DNA from: Cytophagales bacterium | GTDB taxonomy: Bacteria > Bacteroidota > Bacteroidia > Cytophagales > Spirosomataceae | Direction of reading: 5' to 3' | Length of the DNA: 50,282 nt | NCBI GenBank assembly: GCA_013298215.1 | Contig: JAAFKE010000028.1 | Coordinates: forward strand, 1 to 50,282 | Position numbers and translations under genes: made by a program | Notes under the pieces: model-generated | Told to the model about the DNA's origin: nothing | Seen by the model: the letters and a program-made list of their open reading frames with translations, nothing else | The model's database searches: none | Part shown: one piece after another, positions 34,338 through 42,013 of the stretch | Position numbering within the stretch: the stretch's first letter is position 1 | Layout: each line of letters begins with the position of its first letter

Positions 34338-34745
34338 ATGAACGCCCGACTTTTTTACCCCGCCGTCTTATCCATCCTTGTGGTTATAGACGCGTGGCTG
34401 CTTGCCCACCCCAACGTGATCGGAAAAATGGGCGTACTCATGTATAATTACGACATGATCCGAACTTTTCCGCTTGCCCTTGCCACCGTTGGCCTTACAG
34501 TACTCGTTGCGGCTGTTTTGGCCGAGGTTCTGCTCGGTAAATTATCCCCCAAAAACAGCCGACTAACGTTGGGCATTTTGCTATTGGTGAGCGCGGGCTT
34601 ATTTGTGCAAACGTGGTTCAAGTTTTCGGTCGGAAGCTACGCCCTCACTGGGGCGGGTTTTAAGGTCGGGGCGCGGCTGTTGCCGTTTTTGCTGGTCATT
34701 ATTTTTGGTAAAACCTTCATTCAATCCCTCCAAAACAAGCCATGA
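34338..34745 (+). CDS. Small four-helix membrane protein of unknown family
   Basis: The 135-residue protein is not recognised. It has about four hydrophobic segments (roughly residues 5-25, 43-67, 75-95 and 105-128) and no signal peptide beyond the first helix. Its stop codon overlaps the next start (ATGA at 34742), so it is translationally coupled to two zinc-ribbon proteins with DUF4178-like regions. This suggests it belongs to the same membrane-associated unit. It does not match DUF350, a membrane protein known to accompany DUF4178 in some genomes, as far as I can tell by eye. Confidence 0.75.
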   Translation: MNARLFYPAVLSILVVIDAWLLAHPNVIGKMGVLMYNYDMIRTFPLALATVGLTVLVAAVLAEVLLGKLSPKNSRLTLGILLLVSAGLFVQTWFKFSVGSYALTGAGFKVGARLLPFLLVIIFGKTFIQSLQNKP

Positions 34746-35353
34746 ACATAAACTGTGCCTCGTGCGGGGGCGGGTTGCAAATCCAGTACCGCTACTCTAA
34801 GATGGTGGTCTGCAATTATTGCGGCCAAACCAGCTACCTCATGGGCAGCAATGCAACGGCGGAGGGACAGAAAATTATCCTGGCCGATTACGGTTCGATC
34901 CTCAAAACGGGCGCATTTATTACTTTGAAAGGCAAAAAAGCCCGCGTACTCGGGCGGCTTCGGTTTGACTATGACGGCGGTTTTTGGGACGAATGGATGT
35001 TGCTACTCGACGGCGAGGAGCCCCAAAACGAAGTGTGGCTGCAAGAAGACGAGGGCGAGTTTATACTCTACCGCAAAGAAAACGTGCCAGCGATAACCGA
35101 AACTTTTAGCGATTTTGAGGTAGGAAAGACGGCTACAATAAACCAAAAAGATATTTTTATTGCCGAAAAAAACCACGCCACCATCAACGGCGGCGAAGGT
35201 GAGCTGCCTTTCAGGGTGAAACCAGGCGAAAAAGCTGATTTTGTGGACGGAATCGGCATGGGTACAGCAATACCGTTTAGCCTTGAATTTATGCCCGAAG
35301 CCACCGTACTGAACGTCGGAGAGGTGCTTACTATCAACGACATACTACTTTAG
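34742..35353 (+). CDS. Zinc-ribbon DUF4178-like protein (short)
   Basis: The 203-residue cytoplasmic product starts with a zinc-ribbon motif (CASCGGG, then CNYCGQTSY; about residues 5-32) and a beta-rich body with LKGKKARVLGRLRFDYDGGFWDEWMLLLDG, the tryptophan-rich pattern of DUF4178. The function of the domain is not known. It lies between a coupled membrane protein and a second, longer DUF4178-like protein starting three bases after its stop codon. The tight spacing strongly suggests one operon and perhaps one complex. Confidence 0.8.
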   Translation: MNINCASCGGGLQIQYRYSKMVVCNYCGQTSYLMGSNATAEGQKIILADYGSILKTGAFITLKGKKARVLGRLRFDYDGGFWDEWMLLLDGEEPQNEVWLQEDEGEFILYRKENVPAITETFSDFEVGKTATINQKDIFIAEKNHATINGGEGELPFRVKPGEKADFVDGIGMGTAIPFSLEFMPEATVLNVGEVLTINDILL

Positions 35354-35356
35354 AAC

Positions 35357-36760
35357 ATGGCAAACGGCATAAAAGAAACGTTCGTTTTCGAAAACGTAAA
35401 ACAGTTTAAATGCCCCAACTGCGGCGCGGAGCTGCGGCTCATCAACGCCCGCACACGCTACGTAGGCTGCCAGAGTTGCGGCACCGTGGCCGATGCCCGC
35501 TCGGAGGCCCACCAGGTTGTGATGCGCTACAACGAGCCCGAGAAGTTTCCAGCAAAATCGTTCATAAAGCTGGGAATGCTTGCCGAGTTCGACGGCTTGT
35601 CGCACCAAGTCATTGGCCGAACCCGCTGGCATTCGGAGTACCAAGAGTACTGGGCCGACGACGAAGGGAGTGGCTACGAAGCCGAAACGTGGCACTACGA
35701 CGAGTGGCTGCTGATGAGCCAAAATCGCACCTATTTTTACATCGTCGAAGACAACGAGGGCTACTCGATTGTGCATCCTTTTTTGCCAAAATTCCCGTTC
35801 GCTCCCTACTTAGGCACCAACGATGCAGACGAGAAAGGCGGTATTTTTTCGTCCGTTTCTAAGTCGAAACGATCGGTACAAAATTTTAATGATAAATCTT
35901 CCGAACGGGTCTTGGAATACGGGCAGTCTCAGGTTCAGTATTTTGAGGGCGAATCGACCTATCAGATCAGCACCGACGACCGCGTGGCGTTTTCGATGTA
36001 CCGCCAGGGCGACGACGATTTTGTGGTTGAAGCCCGTCTGGCAACCGACGGCTCCTACCAAGAAATTGAGTTTTTTAGGGAAGAACCCATCGCCAAAAAG
36101 TGGCTCATGGAGCGTTTTCAAAACGACCCGATCGTGGCCACACAACTGGCCGAGGGTGCTATCATTCAAAAAAATACGCGCAATTGGCAAGCTATTTTCG
36201 GGCTTTTCTCGACGGTATTTTTGTTTTTGCTCTTCACTACTTTTAATGGGGGCAAGCGGGTTTTCGAGCAGCGTTTTAGCGTTGCCGCCGCCAAAGACAC
36301 CAACAAAACCGACATTGAACCCCGTTTGGTGGGTGTAACTCCCACTTTTGCCCTCGAAGCTGGCCCCGTACTCTTGCGCATACAAGCCAGCCTGCCCAAC
36401 GGCAGCGACGTGTGGGCGGGCGTGGAAATTGCCAAGGCCGACGGCCAAGTTGTGAACGCCATCGACGGTGCATTTTATTACGAAACGGGGCAAGAAGACT
36501 GGGTCGAAGGGGGCGAAAGCGGCACCGAAACCTGGGAAGAGTCGCAGACCAACCGCGAGGAGCCGTACCGCGTCACCGAGCCTGGCAACTACAACGCGCG
36601 GGTTTTTGTGTCGCCCACCAGCAGCACCAAAACCGAAGTAACCGTGAGCATGACCACTGGCGCAGTGCCGAGCCGCTACTATTGGATCGGCCTGGCGGCG
36701 TGCCTATTTAGCCTGTTGGCAGTTACGGCGGCTTCGTGGGCCCGAATGCCGTGGCGGTAG
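35357..36760 (+). CDS. Zinc-ribbon DUF4178-like protein with transmembrane and extracytoplasmic parts
   Basis: The 467-residue product has a zinc ribbon (CPNCGAEL and CQSCGTVAD; about 16-40), a DUF4178-like beta region (IGRTRWHSEYQEYWADDEGSGYEAETWHYDEWLLM, of which the WHYDEWLLM core is typical), and a second charged beta region. A transmembrane helix follows near residues 275-295 (AIFGLFSTVFLFLLF), then an extracytoplasmic beta domain with VEGGESGTETWEES, and a second helix near the end (YWIGLAACLFSLLAVTAA). Its final codons (CCGAATGCCGTGGCGGTAG) are part of the direct repeat that flanks R-M cassette 2. Function unknown. Confidence 0.82.
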   Translation: MANGIKETFVFENVKQFKCPNCGAELRLINARTRYVGCQSCGTVADARSEAHQVVMRYNEPEKFPAKSFIKLGMLAEFDGLSHQVIGRTRWHSEYQEYWADDEGSGYEAETWHYDEWLLMSQNRTYFYIVEDNEGYSIVHPFLPKFPFAPYLGTNDADEKGGIFSSVSKSKRSVQNFNDKSSERVLEYGQSQVQYFEGESTYQISTDDRVAFSMYRQGDDDFVVEARLATDGSYQEIEFFREEPIAKKWLMERFQNDPIVATQLAEGAIIQKNTRNWQAIFGLFSTVFLFLLFTTFNGGKRVFEQRFSVAAAKDTNKTDIEPRLVGVTPTFALEAGPVLLRIQASLPNGSDVWAGVEIAKADGQVVNAIDGAFYYETGQEDWVEGGESGTETWEESQTNREEPYRVTEPGNYNARVFVSPTSSTKTEVTVSMTTGAVPSRYYWIGLAACLFSLLAVTAASWARMPWR

Positions 36761-36814
36761 TTATTCAGGCAGCTTTGTTGTCAGTTTCCAATGAAATAAA
36801 GTGTCGGTCTCGCC
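36742..36814. repeat. Left direct repeat of R-M cassette 2
   Basis: It begins CCGAATGCCGTGGCGGTAG and ends GTCGGTCTCGCC. It matches 38578-38650 except at one base (G at 36793, T at 38629). It straddles the stop codon of the DUF4178-like gene. Confidence 0.93.
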
Positions 36815-36940
36815 AGTTTTTAGGAAATTATTTTTCTGTAAAACTGAGGATGTCCTATTCAAGCCCAACTCTTCGCCCAACGAGTTGTTGCACTTGGTGC
36901 ATTTTACGAGTTGGTTGCGAGTCAGTTACTTTAAAATAAA
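36761..36940 (-). pseudogene. Remnant GNAT acetyltransferase with an internal deletion
   Basis: Read leftward, the segment encodes a shortened relative of the intact acetyltransferase at 38597-39112. It has an N-terminal part (NQLVKCTKCNNSLGEELGL), then a jump to the C-terminal part (NNFLKTGETDTLFHWKLTT and KLPE). About 310 bases corresponding to the acetyl-CoA-binding core are missing, with the frame kept. An in-frame TAA falls near the start, where the intact protein has RPLTY, and no ATG is present. The N-terminal part is clearly diverged (roughly 78% identical bases by eye), while the last 54 bases are nearly identical to the intact copy. It is not expected to be functional. Confidence 0.8.
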
Positions 36941-36965
36941 TCGTTACTTGAAATGCCAAATATGC

Positions 36966-36973
36966 TACATTTG
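36966..36973 (+). promoter_or_regulatory. Candidate -7 box of R-M cassette 2
   Basis: TACATTTG (36966-36973) fits TAnnTTTG and is 24 bases before the methyltransferase start codon. The -33 element is not clear; the best TTG gives only a 15-base spacer. Confidence 0.45.
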
Positions 36974-36996
36974 GGTCAATTAAATTAAGCATAAAT

Positions 36997-37947
36997 ATGA
37001 TTGTAAAGGAACCATTATTCGATTATATCAGCCCCGAGACTGACTATGAAATCAAAAAGGGAGACTGTTTAACTGTTCTTAAAAAAGTTCAGGATGGCAA
37101 GTTTGACCTCATCCTAACTTCACCACCGTACAATGTTGGGAAATCTTACGAGACAAAAACGAGTATTGAAAAATATTTAGAGACACAAGAAGAAATCATA
37201 ACAGAGTTAGTCAGGACACTTTCCGACAAAGGAAATATTTGTTGGCAAGTTGGCAACTATGTAGATAAAGGCGAAATTTTTCCGCTTGATATTTTCTATT
37301 ACCAAATTTTCAAAAAGCACGGACTGAAACTCCGTAACCGCATTGTTTGGTATTTCGGACACGGGCTTCACGCCTCTAACCGTTTCAGTGGACGTTACGA
37401 AACTATACTCTGGTTCAGCAAGACCGATAACTATATTTTCAACCTTGACAATGTTCGAGTGCCATCAAAATATCCGGGTAAACGACATTTTAAAGGTCCC
37501 AAAAAAGGACAAGTATCAGGTAATCCATTAGGCAAAAATCCAAGCGATATTTGGGAAATTATTGAGCAGGATTGGGATAAAGCCATGTGGAATATTCCAA
37601 ATGTAAAATCAAATCATCCCGAAAAGGTTAATCACCCCTGTCAGTTTCCAATTGAATTAGTTGAACGTTGCGTCCTAGCATTAACGGAAGAAAATAGTTG
37701 GGTACTTGATCCGTTTTCTGGTGTTGGTTCAACAGTTATTGGAGCAATAAAAAACAACCGTAATGCCGTAGGAATAGAAAAAGAAGATGCGTATTGCAAG
37801 ATTGCAAGGCAAAGAATAAATGAATTAAAAAAAGGAATGCTGAAAGTGAGACCAATAAATAAGCCAATCCACAAGCCAAGTGGTAATGACAAGGTCTCAA
37901 GTGTCCCAGAAGAATGGCTTACATTAAATTTCGTAAACGGACAATAA
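36997..37947 (+). CDS. DNA methyltransferase of the beta class, likely N4-cytosine
   Basis: The 316-residue product has the catalytic TSPPY (41-45) before the AdoMet motif DPFSGVGST (239-247), the order of beta-class N4-cytosine/N6-adenine enzymes. It is paired with a BstYI-like nuclease that begins immediately after its stop codon (TAA directly followed by ATG at 37948). Methyltransferases of the BamHI and BglII systems are N4-cytosine enzymes, so modification of a cytosine within RGATCY is the working guess. The substrate base is not visible in the sequence. No C protein accompanies this pair. Confidence 0.88.
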   Translation: MIVKEPLFDYISPETDYEIKKGDCLTVLKKVQDGKFDLILTSPPYNVGKSYETKTSIEKYLETQEEIITELVRTLSDKGNICWQVGNYVDKGEIFPLDIFYYQIFKKHGLKLRNRIVWYFGHGLHASNRFSGRYETILWFSKTDNYIFNLDNVRVPSKYPGKRHFKGPKKGQVSGNPLGKNPSDIWEIIEQDWDKAMWNIPNVKSNHPEKVNHPCQFPIELVERCVLALTEENSWVLDPFSGVGSTVIGAIKNNRNAVGIEKEDAYCKIARQRINELKKGMLKVRPINKPIHKPSGNDKVSSVPEEWLTLNFVNGQ

Positions 37948-38562
37948 ATGAAAATAGCACAAAAGTATTCCCACTTGAACGGCGAAGAATATCTGATAGT
38001 ACATCACAACGACCTTTACAAAGAGATAAAAGAAGTAATTGCAAATATTGATGCCGATCAATTGAGGACGAAAATTAGCAAAGAAAAAAGGAAAATTGGA
38101 AATAGCTTGTTGTCTCCAATTGCGTTAAACGAAGCATTTAATAGTGAGTTCTATAAACGTAAATGGGAAGAGAGCCGTTATAATTATTACATCACCCTTA
38201 ACCGTGAGTTAATGGAGAAAAGTATTTTAATGTCCGCAAAAGAACAAAAGGAGTTTCTTGTTACTAATGGAGAAAAAGACCCCATCTACAGTTACAACCA
38301 AACTGACTTTGTAAAAGATAAAATCGCAGTAGAAGTTCAATTCGGTAAATATGCCTTTGTAGCGTTCGATTTATTCGTAAAACACATGCTATTTTATTCG
38401 GGTGGTGTTATCAATTTGGGAATTGAAATTTTACCAACAAAGAAAATGCAAGCCCAAATGAGCAGTGGTGTTGCATATTACGAAGGCGAAGTTTATAACG
38501 TAATGAGACAGGGACGCAATAGCCCGCCAGTTCCCTTATTAATTTTAGGCATCGAGCCATAA
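37948..38562 (+). CDS. BstYI-like type II restriction endonuclease
   Basis: The 204-residue product closely resembles R.BstYI (about 203 residues, recognition RGATCY) as I recall its sequence. Shared stretches include YSHLNG near the N-terminus, SYNQTDFVKD, VEVQFGKYAFVAFDLFVKHM and the C-terminal YYEGEVYNVMRQGR. The catalytic residues Asp120, Glu129 and Gln131 correspond to Asp84, Glu93 and Gln95 of the related BglII, where Gln replaces the usual Lys of PD-ExK. The predicted target is RGATCY, cut to leave a GATC overhang; this is inferred by homology. It follows the methyltransferase with no gap. Confidence 0.9.
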   Translation: MKIAQKYSHLNGEEYLIVHHNDLYKEIKEVIANIDADQLRTKISKEKRKIGNSLLSPIALNEAFNSEFYKRKWEESRYNYYITLNRELMEKSILMSAKEQKEFLVTNGEKDPIYSYNQTDFVKDKIAVEVQFGKYAFVAFDLFVKHMLFYSGGVINLGIEILPTKKMQAQMSSGVAYYEGEVYNVMRQGRNSPPVPLLILGIEP

Positions 38563-38577
38563 GAGTTGGACTCGGGT

Positions 38578-38650
38578 CCGAATGCCGTGGCGGTAGTTAT
38601 TCAGGCAGCTTTGTTGTCAGTTTCCAATTAAATAAAGTGTCGGTCTCGCC
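38578..38650. repeat. Right direct repeat of R-M cassette 2
   Basis: Second copy of 36742-36814. It repeats the tail of the upstream DUF4178-like coding sequence directly in front of the acetyltransferase stop codon (38597-38599), where it has no coding role. Confidence 0.93.
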
Positions 38651-39112
38651 GATCTTTAAGAAATTATTTTTTAGCAAAACTGAGAATGAGGCAACGTTTT
38701 CTTTTTCGGTGGAGGCAATTATCGACAATACGCGGGGTTGAGATTTGGCCCAAACTATCATTCCCCCTACGGCTTCGGTCATAAACCCTTTCTTTTGAAA
38801 TTCGTCGTAAGTGCCGTACCCAATCTCAATCTCTCCGTCCGAGTTGGGTTCTCCAACAATACAAATATCGCCAACCATTGTATTGGCCTCTTTTGAAATG
38901 AGTGTCCAAAGTGTTGAGTACAAATAGTCTTTGGTGGTGTCTGCTACGTTTGGCAAAATTGTTTGCTCAAAGGCATCTTTGAGTTCGGGCGAAATCGTTC
39001 TTGATGTCCTGTTTAAGCCCAGTTCTTCCTCCAACGAATTGTTGCATTCGGTGTATTTTACCAATTGGTTGTACGTAAGCGGCCGTAAAATAAGTCGATT
39101 TGTTTCTATCAT
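38597..39112 (-). CDS. GNAT-family N-acetyltransferase
   Basis: The 171-residue product begins MIETNRLILRPLTYNQL, the usual start of RimJ/RimL-type acetyltransferases. The core carries EIEIGYGTYDEFQKKGFMTEAV (acetyl-CoA loop with QKKGFMTEA) and the C-terminal strand ENVASFSVLLKNNFLKIGE. It could acetylate a protein N-terminus, an amine metabolite or an antibiotic; the substrate is unknown. Its last 54 bases lie within the repeat flanking R-M cassette 2, and a broken relative is present at 36761-36940. The 168-base gap downstream of the start side (39113-39280) holds no visible gene. Confidence 0.85.
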   Translation of the reverse strand: MIETNRLILRPLTYNQLVKYTECNNSLEEELGLNRTSRTISPELKDAFEQTILPNVADTTKDYLYSTLWTLISKEANTMVGDICIVGEPNSDGEIEIGYGTYDEFQKKGFMTEAVGGMIVWAKSQPRVLSIIASTEKENVASFSVLLKNNFLKIGETDTLFNWKLTTKLPE

Positions 39113-39280
39113 TTTGGGGGTCTTGTTTATTATTCAGCTTGCTACGCTGGCAATGTAGAAACGTCCACGAAGAATATCTCTCAGGTGTGTCCGTCAAAAT
39201 CTTCTATCGTTCGCTGTTGCATAAATCCATACAAAAATATTGTCGCTCCAAACCACACACTTCGCAGTTTCGTCAGAAAA

Positions 39281-40777
39281 CTACTCAATGCCCCCCATCC
39301 AATTTTTAATAGGTTTCGACAGGGCGATGAGCAAAACCCCCACGGCGGCAGAAAAATAGACGACGCTCATAAACAGGTCGGGCATTTGCTGCACGTTGCC
39401 CTCGTCGAAACTACCCGCAAAGATCCCTGCAATAAGATTACCAAACGAAGCCGCCACGAACCAAATACCCATCAGCTGGCTTAAAAAGCGTTTGGGGGCC
39501 AGTTTTGTGAAGGCACTCAACCCCACGGGGCTCAAACACAACTCGCCAACGGTATGAAAAAAGTAGGTCATCACCAGGTACATTCCCGACACTTTAGTGC
39601 CTTGGGTTGCCACAATTTTGGCGGCAAATACCATTATCAAAAAACCGAAACCCATCAGCAACACGGCAATGCCAAATTTCATGGGCGTTGAGGGATTGAG
39701 TTTGCGCTGGGCCAAGAATATCCAGAGGGCCGCCATGAGCGGGGCCAGCGTGACGATGTAGAAAGGATTGAAGTTCTGAAACCAGCCAGCGGGCATCTCC
39801 CAACCAAAATAGATGCGGTCGGTGTGGCGATCGGCAAAGAGATTGAGTGCCGAACCCGCCTGCTCGAAGCCCGACCAGAACAAAGCTGCGCCCAAAAAGA
39901 ACACCATCAGTACCCCCATTCGCTTTTTTTCGACGAGCGTTAGGCCGCCCGCCACCATAATATTGATAAAATACATGATCGTGATGGAGGGAATAATAAT
40001 GGCCATGGCCTTGGCCAAGCCGTTTGCCGTAGAAAGGTTGATGTACTGGGCGTAGTTGAGGTACGTAACAAAACCAATAACCAAAATGCTGAGGCCAATG
40101 GTAATGTTGTTGTTGGACGGGACGGGATTCTCGGTGGCCTCTTTGGCTTTTGGGTACATTCCGCGGTCAGCGAGGTGCTTGGGGCCAAAAAACGAATAGA
40201 TGATTAGCCCCAGCAACATGGCCACCGCCGAGGCGGCAAAGCCCGCGTGCCAGTTTACTTTTTCGCCCAGAAAACTCACCACCAGTTGCCCCAAAAACGA
40301 GCCGAGATTAATGCCCATGTAAAAAATCGAAAATGCGGCATCGCGCCTGGCACCGCCCTCGGGGTAGAGCTCGCTCACGATGGTGCTAATGTTGGGCTTG
40401 AGCAGGCCAGTGCCCACGGCCACCGTGCCAAGCCCCGCAAAAAACAGCGCGTCGCTGCCTGGTATGGCTAAAATGGCATACCCAATCATAATAATGAGGC
40501 CTCCCCACCAAATGGCCTTGCGCTGGCCCAGTAGGTTGTCGGCCAACCAACCGCCTGGCAGCGTGAGCAAATAAACCGACGACACGTACAGGCCGTACAC
40601 CGCCGCCCCCTCGGCCTCATTGAAGCCCATGCCTCCCCTGATTTTGTCCAACAGAAAAAGGAGCAAAATGGCGCGCATTCCGTAGTAGCCGAAGCGCTCC
40701 CACATTTCGGTAAAAAACAAAACGTACAGTCCTGGCGGGTGTTTTTCGGAGGTGTTCAAAGCGGCGGAGTTACTCAT
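39281..40777 (-). CDS. Peptide MFS transporter (POT/PTR2 family)
   Basis: Proton-coupled oligopeptide symporter of 498 residues with about 12-14 membrane helices. The family hallmark FTEMWERFGYYGMRAILLLF (ExxER motif, about 23-42) is present, as is the second signature FSIFYMGINLGSFLGQ (about 149-164). It imports di- and tripeptides driven by the proton gradient. Its neighbours, a peptidase and an amidase, do not form an obvious operon. The C-terminus, KNWMGGIE, looks intact. Confidence 0.95.
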   Translation of the reverse strand: MSNSAALNTSEKHPPGLYVLFFTEMWERFGYYGMRAILLLFLLDKIRGGMGFNEAEGAAVYGLYVSSVYLLTLPGGWLADNLLGQRKAIWWGGLIIMIGYAILAIPGSDALFFAGLGTVAVGTGLLKPNISTIVSELYPEGGARRDAAFSIFYMGINLGSFLGQLVVSFLGEKVNWHAGFAASAVAMLLGLIIYSFFGPKHLADRGMYPKAKEATENPVPSNNNITIGLSILVIGFVTYLNYAQYINLSTANGLAKAMAIIIPSITIMYFINIMVAGGLTLVEKKRMGVLMVFFLGAALFWSGFEQAGSALNLFADRHTDRIYFGWEMPAGWFQNFNPFYIVTLAPLMAALWIFLAQRKLNPSTPMKFGIAVLLMGFGFLIMVFAAKIVATQGTKVSGMYLVMTYFFHTVGELCLSPVGLSAFTKLAPKRFLSQLMGIWFVAASFGNLIAGIFAGSFDEGNVQQMPDLFMSVVYFSAAVGVLLIALSKPIKNWMGGIE

Positions 40778-40821
40778 GGTCGGTACTTGGTTTAGGAATA
40801 AAATATGGTGTCTTAAAAAAA

Positions 40822-41970
40822 CTACGCCTCTACGCGGTTAAACATCTCGGCGAGGACTTTCACGGCGTAGTCAATTTCGGCGGTGGTGTTGTATTTGCCA
40901 AACGAAAACCGCACGTTGGCGCGGGTGGGGTCTAAGTTTAGTGCGCCCAATACGTGCGAGCCAATGTTTGTGCCGCTCGAACAGGCACTGCCGCCCGAGG
41001 CCGATATTTTGGCAATGTCGAGGTTGAACAGCAACATATCGTTGAGTTCAGACGGCGGCAGGCTCACGTTCAGCACTGTGTAGAGGCTTCCCTCCACGTT
41101 GGCCGAGTCGCCATTGAAACGCACGTCGTCGATGTGTTCGGTTAGTTGCTCGATCATGCGGGTTTTGAGGGCCATGATGTGCTGGGTGTGGGCGGCCATG
41201 TCGCGGTACGAAATCTCCAGGGCTTTTGTCATACCCACAATGCCATAAATATTCTCGGTGCCGCCGCGCATATTGCGTTCCTGCGCCCCACCGTGCATAA
41301 ACGGATTTATTTTTGTGCCGCCTTTCATGTACAGAAAACCAACGCCCTTGGGCCCGTGAAATTTGTGCGCCGACCCCACCAAAAAATGGGTTTTCAACTG
41401 CTGGGTGTCGTGCCTAAAATGCCCCATGGTCTGCACCGTGTCAGAATGAAAAATGGCATCGTACTGCGCGCACAAGTCGCCCACAATTTGCAAATCAATA
41501 AGGTTTCCGATCTCGTTGTTGCCGTGCATGAGCGACACCAACGACCTCGGCTTGGTGCGCAGCAGTTCTTCTAAGTGCGCCACGTCGATGTGGCCCAAGT
41601 GATCGGTTTGCACCATGCTTACTGCTATTTTTCCAATTTTTTGGAGGTGTTCGAGGGTATGTAGCACGGCGTGGTGCTCGAGCGACGATGTGATGGCGTG
41701 CCGCAGGCCGAAGGTTTCGACACTACACAAAATAGCAGTATTGTCGGCCTCGGTGCCGCCCGAGGTAAAAAATATCTCGGAGGGTGATGCGTTAAGAATT
41801 TCGGCTACTTTTTTTCTCGATTTTTCTAAAAAAGTCCGCGCCACGCGCCCATGCCCGTGGATCGACGACGGGTTGCCGTAGTGTTCGGTCAGCAGTGGGA
41901 GCATAACCTCCAGCACCTCGGGGTCGAGGCGGGTGGTGGCGGCGTTGTCAAAAAATATTCGTTCAGTCAT
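40822..41970 (-). CDS. Cysteine desulfurase (IscS/NifS type)
   Basis: PLP enzyme that removes sulfur from L-cysteine for Fe-S cluster assembly or tRNA thiolation. The ATG at 41970 (MTERIFFDNAATTR) fits homologues; the frame extends further to 42042. The 382-residue product has the EADNTAI and EHHAVL regions (catalytic His about 99-100), Lys203 in SAHKFHGPKG, and the mobile-loop cysteine in SGGSACSSG (about 320-330), the class I pattern. There is no iscU or sufE nearby. The last residues, VLAEMFNRVEA, suggest a complete gene. Confidence 0.93.
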   Translation of the reverse strand: MTERIFFDNAATTRLDPEVLEVMLPLLTEHYGNPSSIHGHGRVARTFLEKSRKKVAEILNASPSEIFFTSGGTEADNTAILCSVETFGLRHAITSSLEHHAVLHTLEHLQKIGKIAVSMVQTDHLGHIDVAHLEELLRTKPRSLVSLMHGNNEIGNLIDLQIVGDLCAQYDAIFHSDTVQTMGHFRHDTQQLKTHFLVGSAHKFHGPKGVGFLYMKGGTKINPFMHGGAQERNMRGGTENIYGIVGMTKALEISYRDMAAHTQHIMALKTRMIEQLTEHIDDVRFNGDSANVEGSLYTVLNVSLPPSELNDMLLFNLDIAKISASGGSACSSGTNIGSHVLGALNLDPTRANVRFSFGKYNTTAEIDYAVKVLAEMFNRVEA

Positions 41971-42013
41971 TTTAGGTTGTTGATTTGAAGGTGCAAAATT
42001 ACCAATTTTTTTG

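Larger units (their letters stand above)
36742..38650. mobile_element. BstYI-like R-M cassette bracketed by 73-bp direct repeats
   Basis: Direct repeats at 36742-36814 and 38578-38650 (72 of 73 bases identical, 1836 bp apart) enclose an AT-rich methyltransferase and nuclease pair. The repeats include the last 19 coding bases of the upstream DUF4178-like gene and the first 54 bases (3' end) of the acetyltransferase gene, so they are host sequence that has been duplicated. Weaker similarity continues to about 36850. No integrase or transposase is present. Insertion with long target duplication, or recombination with a related donor, is inferred. Confidence 0.72.

Noticed and set aside
36742-36814. 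Repeats of cassette 2 as ends of an insertion sequence
   Set aside because: They are direct, not inverted, and consist of host coding and intergenic sequence; no transposase is present.
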